Origin: Streptomyces fumigatiscleroticus
GTDB lineage: Bacteria > Actinomycetota > Actinomycetes > Streptomycetales > Streptomycetaceae
Reading direction: 5' to 3'
Assembly (NCBI RefSeq): GCF_014647975.1
Contig: NZ_BMQF01000009.1
Coordinates: 62,001-126,000 of the forward strand
Length of the DNA stretch: 64,000 nucleotides
In this document: positions 58,135-64,000 of the stretch, piece after piece
How the letters are laid out: every line of letters starts with the position of its first letter
How positions within the stretch are numbered: position 1 is the first letter of the stretch
Made by a program: the position numbers and the translations under genes
The notes under the pieces: generated by a model
Databases searched by the model: none
Told to the model about the DNA's origin: nothing
What the model saw: the letters and a program-made list of their open reading frames with translations, nothing else

Positions 58135-58941
58135 CCGCACCGCCGCCGGAGACGGACCCGGCCCCGCAGAGCGGCACCCCGTTCGACGCGCTGCCCTCGC
58201 CGCTGGACGCCGTGCCCGAACTGCGGGCGGCGGCGCGCTGGATGATCGGCGCCTTCGGTGCCGTCGGCGCCGCACTCGTCGGCGGCGGCCCGCTGGTCGC
58301 CGTGGGCAAGGTGCACGGGCTCGGTGACGCCTCGGTCGCCGGTGCCGCCCTGCTGCTCGCGCTGGCCGGGGTGAGCCTGGCGGTCTGGCAGGTCAGCCGG
58401 GTGCTGGTGCCGCCGGTGACCACCACGGCCACACTCGCCTCCCCGGCCGTGCGCGGCCTGCGGGAGATGATCGACGCCGCCCCCGCGGACTTCTTCGGTG
58501 CGACCGCCACCGGGGTGGACGATCTGCTGCGCCACCGGGCCGTCGCCGCGAACCTCCAGCGGATGGTGGCCGCCGAGACCGACCCGGACCGGCGCGAACT
58601 GCTCCGGCACCACCTGGGGCGGGCCCAGGCCAATGTCCGCCGTACGGAGCCGTTCGTGCGGTGGCTGCTCGCCATGGCCCATGTCTGGCAGATACGCGCC
58701 GCCCTGCACACGGCCCGGCGCTGGTGCCTGCTCGCGGTCCTGCTGGTGGCGGCGGGCGCGGTGGCCTTCCTGACCGTGACGGGCCGGGACACGGCGCAGG
58801 CACCGGCGGGCGGGGCGGGAGCCGGAGCGGACGTGACGGCCGTGGTGGACTCCCCCCGAGCACCGGTACCGGCCGGCGCTCGACGCGCTGTGCCGGGCCC
58901 TGCCGCCCGAGGCTACCGGGACCGGTCCCCGGGACGGCTGA
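58131..58941 (+). pseudogene. Three-helix membrane protein with a C6 frameshift near the end
   Basis: From the GTG at 58131 the protein has two hydrophobic helices (about residues 38-58 and 68-90), a soluble helical segment of about 100 residues (VDDLLRHRAVAANLQRMVAA...), and a third hydrophobic helix at about 198-217. At 58852-58857 there is a run of six C. With five C the frame would end PEHRYRPALDALCRALPPEA plus eight more residues and TGA at 58939-58941 (269 residues in all). As read it instead runs on into the antisense of mrpG. I therefore take the extra C as a frameshift or a homopolymer sequencing error. Position suggests a membrane effector or anchor for the CHAT system; family unknown. 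Confidence 0.6.
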
Positions 58942-59278
58942 GCAGCTCGTCGAGTTCGTCGCGGATCAGGGTGGAGTCGTCCAGCCGTCCCGTGCGGTAC
59001 GCGGCCCTGCCCACCATGTGGGCCGCCACCGGAGTCGTCGTGATCTGGTAGAACGCCACCAGGGCGAGCGTGGTGACCTCGGTGCCGGTCCGCAGGCGCA
59101 GCCCCACCCCGATCAGGACCAGGATCACGCCCAGCGACTGGGGCTTGGTCGCGGCGTGCAGCCGGGACAGCACATCGGGCAGTCGCAGCAGGCCCACTCC
59201 CGCCACGAAGCACAGGGCCCCGCCGACGAGGAGACAGGCCATCCCCGCGGTGTCCGCCGCCTGTGCCCAGCCGCTCAT
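58913..59278 (-). CDS. mrpG: Mrp cation/proton antiporter subunit G
   Basis: A 121-residue small membrane subunit with three helices. It begins DTAGMACLLVGGALCFVAGV and contains LRLPDVLSRLHAATKPQSLG, the strongly conserved MrpG/MnhG/PhaG signature. With the other subunits it forms a membrane complex exporting Na+ or other cations for protons. Its ATG overlaps the mrpF stop (ATGA). Its last 29 bases overlap the 3' end of the convergent membrane-protein gene. This is the last gene of the operon in the window. Confidence 0.93.
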   Translation of the reverse strand: MSGWAQAADTAGMACLLVGGALCFVAGVGLLRLPDVLSRLHAATKPQSLGVILVLIGVGLRLRTGTEVTTLALVAFYQITTTPVAAHMVGRAAYRTGRLDDSTLIRDELDELLSRPGDRSR

Positions 59279-59634
59279 TCCCGCTCCTCTCCCTGTCCCT
59301 CTCCCTGTCCCTCTCCTTCTCCCTCTCCCTGTCCCTCTTTCTGTTTCCCGCCCTCGCCGGTGCCCGGACGGCCCTTGCGGTCGGGGACCGAGATGAACCG
59401 GGCGATGCTGACCGACCCCGTGAAGCCGAGGAAGGACAGCACCAGCAGGATGGGCAGGAAGTAGCCGTTGCGCTGCTGGGCCGCCAGGGTGCCGATGGCG
59501 GCGACGGCGACCGACAGCAGCGTGTCGACGGCGACGGCCCGGTCCAGCATGGACGGGCCGAGGCGCAGCCGCACCAGCACCATCGCCAGCGCGCCCGCGA
59601 GCAGGGCGAAGACCGTCACGAACCAGGGGGTCAC
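59275..59634 (-). CDS. mrpF: Mrp antiporter subunit F with an acidic repeat tail
   Basis: A 119-residue subunit. The first roughly 85 residues are the normal three-helix MrpF (RLRLGPSMLDRAVAVDTLLS with the conserved Asp-Arg and Asp). The last about 30 are a hydrophilic tail alternating Gly with Glu or Gln (GEGEGEGQGEGQG), absent from usual MrpF. The tail is encoded by a hexanucleotide repeat (59283-59345). The GTG start overlaps the mrpE stop. Confidence 0.92.
   Translation of the reverse strand: MTPWFVTVFALLAGALAMVLVRLRLGPSMLDRAVAVDTLLSVAVAAIGTLAAQQRNGYFLPILLVLSFLGFTGSVSIARFISVPDRKGRPGTGEGGKQKEGQGEGEGEGQGEGQGEERE
59283..59345 (-). repeat. Hexanucleotide repeat encoding the MrpF tail
   Basis: On the plus strand CTCCCT, GTCCCT and close variants alternate about ten times (CTCTCCCTGTCCCTCTCCCT and on). 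Contraction or expansion by six bases keeps the frame. It ends a few bases from the mrpG start codon. Confidence 0.85.
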
Positions 59635-60212
59635 GGCCGCCGCCCCCCGTCCTCGGCGTCGTCCAGCGAGGCGATCTGCTCGGCCGTGCCGAGCGCGCGG
59701 ACCACGAGCTGCTCCAGCATCGACACCTCGCGGCGGGACCGGTCCATCGCCTCCTCACCGTCCGCTCCCAGGACATGCAGATAGAGGCTGGACGTCGCCC
59801 GCCGGATCTCCACCACGGTGGAGCCGGGCACCGCCGACACCATGACGGTCGTGACGGTCAGCAGCAGATCGCTGCGGACCCGCAGCGGTACCGCGAGGAC
59901 CGCGCACGGCAGCGCCCCGGGGCTGAGGATCTGCGCTGAGACCCGGAAGGCCGCCCCCACCAGGTCCCCGGCGAACCACAGCAGCAGCCGTGCGATGCCG
60001 AGCGGACGCGGCCGCACCCTGGTGTCGAGCGGCGGCATCGGGAACGCCAGCGTGATGAACACGCCGGCCAGCGCCCCGGTGAGGAGGTTGGCCGCGGTCA
60101 CCTCGCCCCACAGCAGCGTCCACAGGACGGCGAGCCACACCACGACCGGCAGTTGGACAGGGCGCCGGCGCGGTCCTGCCGGGCCGACGGGGACGCTCCA
60201 CGAGAATCTCAC
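59631..60212 (-). CDS. mrpE: Mrp antiporter subunit E
   Basis: A 193-residue membrane subunit. The helices near the N-terminus (VVVWLAVLWTLLWGEVTAAN, LLTGALAGVFITLAF) and the segment RSDLLLTVTTVMVSAVPGST, followed by VVE, are typical of MrpE/MnhE. LYLHVLGADG is followed by a hydrophilic C-terminus. The GTG at 60212 overlaps the mrpD stop (GTGA). Confidence 0.92.
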   Translation of the reverse strand: MRFSWSVPVGPAGPRRRPVQLPVVVWLAVLWTLLWGEVTAANLLTGALAGVFITLAFPMPPLDTRVRPRPLGIARLLLWFAGDLVGAAFRVSAQILSPGALPCAVLAVPLRVRSDLLLTVTTVMVSAVPGSTVVEIRRATSSLYLHVLGADGEEAMDRSRREVSMLEQLVVRALGTAEQIASLDDAEDGGRRP

Positions 60213-61882
60213 CGGCCCAGCACCGCCTCGATGTAGGGGGAGCGGTCGAGGAGTTCGGCCGCCGCCCGGTCGGCCAGTCCGACCAGGGGCCCGGCGAGCA
60301 CGGTGTAGGACAGTCCCAGCGCGACCATGGCCAGGGTGGCGGCGACCATGGGACCGGGCAGCCTGGTGCTGATGGTGATGGACCGGCCGCTCAGGGAGGC
60401 GGTGTCGGACCGTCCGGCGGGCAGGTACTCGTCCTCCTCGCCGGTCAGACCGTGCCCGTCCGAGGACCCGTGGTCCGGGGGCTCACCGGGCCGGGGCCCG
60501 TCGTCGTCCGGGTCGTCCGACTCCACCATGCCGGCCTGGGCCAGGTCGGGCGACGGGGTCCGCCAGAATGCCTGGTTCCACACCTTCACCAGCGCGTACA
60601 GCGTCAGCAGGCTGGTCAGGGTGCCGGCCGCCACCAGGACGTACGCCCAGACCCCGCCGTCGTCGACGCCGGCCCGCAGCAGCCCCAGCTTGCCCAGGAA
60701 CCCGGACATCGGGGGAATCCCGGCCAGGTTCATGGCGGGGACGAAGAAGACCAGCGCCAGCAGCGGGGAGACCTCGGCCAGACCGCCCAGGCGGCGCAGA
60801 TCGCTGCTGCCGGTGCGCCGCTCGACCAGGCCCGCGACGAGGAACAGGGTGGTCTGGACGGTGATGTGGTGGACGATGTAGAAGACCGCCCCGGAGATGC
60901 CGCGCACCGAGGCCAGCGCGATACCGAAGACCATGTAGCCGATATGGCTGATCAGGGTGAACGACAGCAGGCGCTTGAGATCGCTCTGCGCGACCGCGCC
61001 CAGGATGCCCACCAGCATGGTCAGCAGCGCCACGGCCATCAGCGCGGTCGTGACGCGGCCGCCGGGGAACAGCAGCGTCTGGGTGCGCAGCATGGCGTAG
61101 ACCCCGACCTTGGTGAGCAGTCCGGCGAAGACGGCGGTCACGGGCGCGGGCGCGGTGGTGTAGGAGTCGGGCAGCCAGGCCGAGACCGGGAAGACGGCGG
61201 CCTTGATGCCGAAGACCATCAGCAGCATCACGTCCAGGGCGGAGACCACCACCGGCGGCAGCGAGTCCATCCGGGCGGCGATCTCCGCCATCGTCACCGC
61301 GCCCGTCGCCGCGTACACCATGGCGATCGCCGCCGCGAAGATGAGCGAGGACAGCAGCGACATCACGACATAGGTGGCGCCGGCGCGCACCCGGGCCGCC
61401 GTGCCGCCGACCGTCAGCAGCACATAGCTGGACATCAGCATGATCTCGAAACCGACGTAGAGGTTGAACAGGTCGCCGGCCAGGAAGGCGTCGGACACTC
61501 CGGCGACCAGCACCAGATAGGAGGGGTGGAAGACGGACAGCGGCGTCTCGTCGTCCCGGTCCGCCATGTTCTGGCTGAGGGAGTAGACCAGCACGCACAG
61601 CGTCACCGCCGAGGACACCGTCAGCATGAGCGCGGAGAGCCGGTCCGCGACCAGCACCACGCCGACGGTGGGCGCCCAGCCGCCCATCCGCGCGGCCTGC
61701 GGACCGTCCCGGTCGGTGATCACCAGCAGTGTCACCGACACCGCCAGGACCGCCGCGAGGACGACGACGCTGAGCCCGCGCCGGGCGCGCTGCAACCGTC
61801 TGCCGACGGCCAGCTTCAGCCCCGCGGCGCACAGCGGCAGCACCACCGGCAGGGGTACGAGCACATCGGCGAGCGCGGTCAC
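60209..61882 (-). CDS. mrpD: Mrp antiporter subunit D (NuoN/MrpD-like)
   Basis: A 557-residue proton-translocating subunit with about fourteen helices, homologous to complex I antiporter-like subunits. Landmarks are LFNLYVGFEIMLMSSYVLL (with the key Glu in helix 5), GIKAAVFPVSAWLPDSYTTA (key Lys, helix 7), SDLKRLLSFTLISHIGYM and NLAGIPPMSGFLGKLGLL. An extra hydrophilic, acidic loop (about residues 445-500, DDPDDDGPRPGEPPDHGSSD) is inserted before the last helix. The GTG at 61882 overlaps the mrpC stop. Confidence 0.95.
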   Translation of the reverse strand: MTALADVLVPLPVVLPLCAAGLKLAVGRRLQRARRGLSVVVLAAVLAVSVTLLVITDRDGPQAARMGGWAPTVGVVLVADRLSALMLTVSSAVTLCVLVYSLSQNMADRDDETPLSVFHPSYLVLVAGVSDAFLAGDLFNLYVGFEIMLMSSYVLLTVGGTAARVRAGATYVVMSLLSSLIFAAAIAMVYAATGAVTMAEIAARMDSLPPVVVSALDVMLLMVFGIKAAVFPVSAWLPDSYTTAPAPVTAVFAGLLTKVGVYAMLRTQTLLFPGGRVTTALMAVALLTMLVGILGAVAQSDLKRLLSFTLISHIGYMVFGIALASVRGISGAVFYIVHHITVQTTLFLVAGLVERRTGSSDLRRLGGLAEVSPLLALVFFVPAMNLAGIPPMSGFLGKLGLLRAGVDDGGVWAYVLVAAGTLTSLLTLYALVKVWNQAFWRTPSPDLAQAGMVESDDPDDDGPRPGEPPDHGSSDGHGLTGEEDEYLPAGRSDTASLSGRSITISTRLPGPMVAATLAMVALGLSYTVLAGPLVGLADRAAAELLDRSPYIEAVLGR

Positions 61883-62451
61883 CGGTCCTCCCCGAGCACG
61901 TTGTCCCACAGATCGCCGCCCAGGTCGGCGGCGCGCGCCCGGCGGGCCCGCTCCACCCGCCGCAGCCGCCGCTGCCGTTCGCGCGACTGCTGGTGCTCGG
62001 CGCGGAGACGGTCCAGCGGGTCGCGGCCGCCGCCGCGGCCGGTGCGGTGCCGGGCGGCCGCGGTGTACCTCTCGCGGCGCAGTGCGTGGTACTCGCCGCG
62101 CAGGGCGACCCGCCGGTCCTCCAGGTCGTCCTGGACCTCGTCGTCGCCGCTGAGCTGCCAGGTGCGGTAGGCCATGGAGAGCAGGAAGGCCGTCAGCGCC
62201 AGGGTGATGACGATGGCGGTCAGCGCCATCGCCTGCGGCAGCGGGTCGGTGATCCGCCCCACCCGGGTGCCCGGTGCGAGCAGCGGCGGGTCACCGGCCC
62301 GGCCCGTGGTCGCCAGCAGCAGGATGTTGACGCCGTTGCCCAGCGTCACCATGCCGATGACGATCCGGGACAGGGAGCGGGCCAGCAGCAGAGCGGTGCC
62401 CGCGGCGAAGACCACTCCGCCGCAGACCACGAGGGCGAGGCTGACGGTCAC
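61879..62451 (-). CDS. mrpC: Mrp antiporter subunit C (NuoK-like) with long C-terminal tail
   Basis: A 190-residue subunit. The three NuoK-like helices occupy about residues 1-95 (SRIVIGMVTLGNGVNILLLA; DPLPQAMALTAIVITLALTA). The last 90 residues form an Arg-rich hydrophilic tail with predicted coiled-coil character (RLRAEHQQSRERQRRLRRVE). Typical MrpC is about 110-120 residues, so this extension is notable, though long tails are common in actinomycetes. The GTG start overlaps the mrpA/B stop. Confidence 0.92.
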   Translation of the reverse strand: MTVSLALVVCGGVVFAAGTALLLARSLSRIVIGMVTLGNGVNILLLATTGRAGDPPLLAPGTRVGRITDPLPQAMALTAIVITLALTAFLLSMAYRTWQLSGDDEVQDDLEDRRVALRGEYHALRRERYTAAARHRTGRGGGRDPLDRLRAEHQQSRERQRRLRRVERARRARAADLGGDLWDNVLGEDR

Positions 62452-64000
62452 CGGGCCTCCCCGCCGTCATGACCGCGCCCGTCCGGCCGCCGGGCGGCCC
62501 GCTCGTGCGCGCGCTCCCACTGGTGGTCGATCTTGGAGCCGAGCCCGCGCACGATGTCCAGGGTCACGCCGAGCACCAGCAGATAGACGCCGGTGTCGAA
62601 GAGCACCGAGCCGGCCGCGTGGTAGGAGCCGATGACCGGCAGCTCGCCGTGGTGGACCCCGAGGTCCAGGGCGTGCGAGCCGAACACCAGCCCGCCCAGC
62701 GCGGTGCCGGTCAGGAGCAGCAGCCCCGCACCCAGCAGTACACCCGGATCGACCGGTGCCGCCTCGGCGAGTTCGAAGCGGCCGCCCGCGAGATAGCGGA
62801 CGACCAGGGCGAGCCCGGCGACGAGCCCGGCCGTGAAACCGCCGCCCGGCGCGTTCTCCGCGCACAGCAGCAGATACAGGGAGAGCACCAGCACGGGGTG
62901 GAAGGTCAGCCGGGCGACCACCTCGAAGACCACCGAGCGGCGTTCGGGGGCGAGCGTCCCCCCGGCGGCCAGCCAGGTCCGTTCGGGCGCGTCACCACCG
63001 GAGCCGTACCGGTCCTGGCCGGCCCGGTCCTGCCAGTCCGGCACGGTCCACACACCGCCGCCGGACTCCTGCCCGTACCGGGCGACCCGGGAGGCCGGGA
63101 TCAGCCGGCGGCGCAGGAAGACCAGGCTGGTGACGCCCAGGGCGGCGACACCCAGCACCGAGGACTCGCCCATGGTGTCCCAGGCGCGCATGTCCACCAG
63201 CGTGGTGGCCACGACGTTGCGCACCCCCTCCTCCTCGGCGGCGTGCACGAGTGCGGGCCCGGTCGGCTCCGCCACCCGGGCCGAGGCGGTCAGCCAGATC
63301 AGACCGGACACCAGCACCCCGGACAGCACGGCCACGACCGCGCGGGTCACCTGCCGCCGGACGGTGGGCAGTTCCCCGAAGGCCGGCGGCAGCCGCCGCA
63401 GGACGAGGACGAAGACCACCAGGGAGACCGTCTCGACCGCGAACTGGGTCAGCGCCAGATCGGGCGCCCCCTGGAGGACGAACAGCCCGGCCGTTCCGTA
63501 GCCGGCCGTGCCCGACAGCACCACCGCCTTCATCCGCTGACGGGACGCCAGGCACAGCACGGCGACCACGCCGACGCCGAGCGCGACGACGGCCTGCGGC
63601 AGCGAGTCCCAGCCCTGCGGCGTCACCGCCCGGGGCCAGGAGCCGGACAGGGCCAGCACGACGGCCTCGGCGGCGATCAGCACGGACAGGGCGGTCCCGA
63701 GGTAGAACGAGATCGAGCCGCGCTGGACGGAGCCGGTGAGCTGGAGCGAGATCCGCTCCAGGGACAGCAGCAGCGAGCCGAACGCCCGCTCCGCGCCGGG
63801 CCAGGCGATGCCGCGCTGGAGCGTGATCAGCCGGCGCCGCACGGGGAACAGCGACGCGCCGGCCGCCCACGCCACCGCGGAGAGCAGCAGGGCCCACCCC
63901 ATCCCGTGCCACAGCGCCAGGTGGTACGGGGACTCACCGGCGACGGGCGGCAGGGTCCTGCCGTAGGCGGAGACCAGCGGGTCGAGCGCTCCGGCCGCGG
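62448..64000 (-). CDS. mrpA: Fused Mrp antiporter subunits A and B, 5' part outside the window
   Basis: The reading frame is open to the right edge, so only the C-terminal 516 or so codons are seen. The N-proximal visible part is the C-terminal third of MrpA: QGAPDLALTQFAVETVSLVV, the MbeH-type segment, then NVVATTLVDMRAWDTMGESS, the MrpA C-terminal signature. The last 160 residues are MrpB: VFEVVARLTFHPVLVLSLYL, GGGFTAGLVAGLALVVRYLA, and VIGSYHAAGSVLFDTGVYLL. Fusion of A and B is usual in actinomycetes. This heads the operon seen here and has no start within the window. Confidence 0.93.
   Translation of the reverse strand, partial: AAGALDPLVSAYGRTLPPVAGESPYHLALWHGMGWALLLSAVAWAAGASLFPVRRRLITLQRGIAWPGAERAFGSLLLSLERISLQLTGSVQRGSISFYLGTALSVLIAAEAVVLALSGSWPRAVTPQGWDSLPQAVVALGVGVVAVLCLASRQRMKAVVLSGTAGYGTAGLFVLQGAPDLALTQFAVETVSLVVFVLVLRRLPPAFGELPTVRRQVTRAVVAVLSGVLVSGLIWLTASARVAEPTGPALVHAAEEEGVRNVVATTLVDMRAWDTMGESSVLGVAALGVTSLVFLRRRLIPASRVARYGQESGGGVWTVPDWQDRAGQDRYGSGGDAPERTWLAAGGTLAPERRSVVFEVVARLTFHPVLVLSLYLLLCAENAPGGGFTAGLVAGLALVVRYLAGGRFELAEAAPVDPGVLLGAGLLLLTGTALGGLVFGSHALDLGVHHGELPVIGSYHAAGSVLFDTGVYLLVLGVTLDIVRGLGSKIDHQWERAHERAARRPDGRGHDGGEAR

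Noticed and set aside
58942..59051. Longer C-terminus of the three-helix membrane protein
   Set aside because: The Ser-rich tail is simply the antisense of mrpG; the alternative frame after the C6 run gives a natural ending at 58941.
1..64000. tRNA, rRNA or prophage genes
   Set aside because: I found no cloverleaf-like or rRNA sequence and no integrase, capsid, terminase or transposase motifs.

Overview
The window looks like a piece of a Streptomyces (or close relative) chromosome. Base composition is very GC-rich, coding thirds end in G or C, GTG starts are common, neighbouring genes overlap as GTGA/ATGA, and the families present (LacI, TetR, XRE/MmyB-type regulators, CHAT-STAND protein, Mrp antiporter, squalene-hopene cyclase) are typical of that group. 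I saw no rRNA, tRNA, transposase, integrase or CRISPR array. The content reads as accessory or chromosome-arm DNA with several decayed genes.

Layout. 0-9.4 kb: an M20D amidohydrolase, an autoregulated TetR gene, type I GAPDH, a GlxA-type AraC regulator and a large secreted alpha-amylase with two starch-binding modules. Behind the amylase lies a decayed stretch with a nucleotidyltransferase remnant and a 20-bp perfect palindrome. 9.4-17 kb: a complete respiratory nitrate reductase operon, narGHJI, plus an HPP membrane protein. 17-24.9 kb: a frameshifted alcohol dehydrogenase, a TetR/DUF4334 deletion scar, a divergent TetR-NAD(P)-epimerase pair with twin operators, DinB and DUF3626 proteins, a SIS isomerase/class II aldolase sugar operon and an alpha/beta hydrolase. 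24.9-33 kb: a P450 with an NTF2-like protein, an acyltransferase, a squalene-hopene cyclase translationally coupled to a second P450, and a frameshifted FAD monooxygenase. 33-35.4 kb: remnants of hypoxia/dormancy-type genes (Acg nitroreductase, DevS-like GAF) around an intact PPOX protein, then an atypical inositol-phosphatase homologue.

35.5-48.4 kb is sugar-centred. A LacI regulator, a GH106-like alpha-L-rhamnosidase candidate, an MFS transporter and an arabinose/fucose-isomerase-family protein share AAAACGTTTT-like operators. After an FMN reductase/XRE pair and a quinone oxidoreductase comes an orphan rhamnose-type ABC binding protein with its own promoter, operator and a leader peptide.

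48.8-58.9 kb holds the most unusual part. It contains a 981-residue membrane protein with an intracellular domain and a periplasmic-binding-like ectodomain, a Dps, and a TPR protein coupled to a 1468-residue CHAT protease-STAND NTPase-repeat protein. These are followed by a 49-residue protein and a three-helix membrane protein. Together they resemble a bacterial caspase-like conflict or cell-death locus. 58.9-64 kb: a tightly overlapping mrp cation/proton antiporter operon (G, F, E, D, C and the 3' part of fused A/B) running leftward and leaving the window.

Single-base shifts in the alcohol dehydrogenase, the FAD monooxygenase and the three-helix membrane protein could be genuine decay or, for the homopolymer cases, sequencing error. 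Domain assignments rest on motif recognition by eye; no database search was run.
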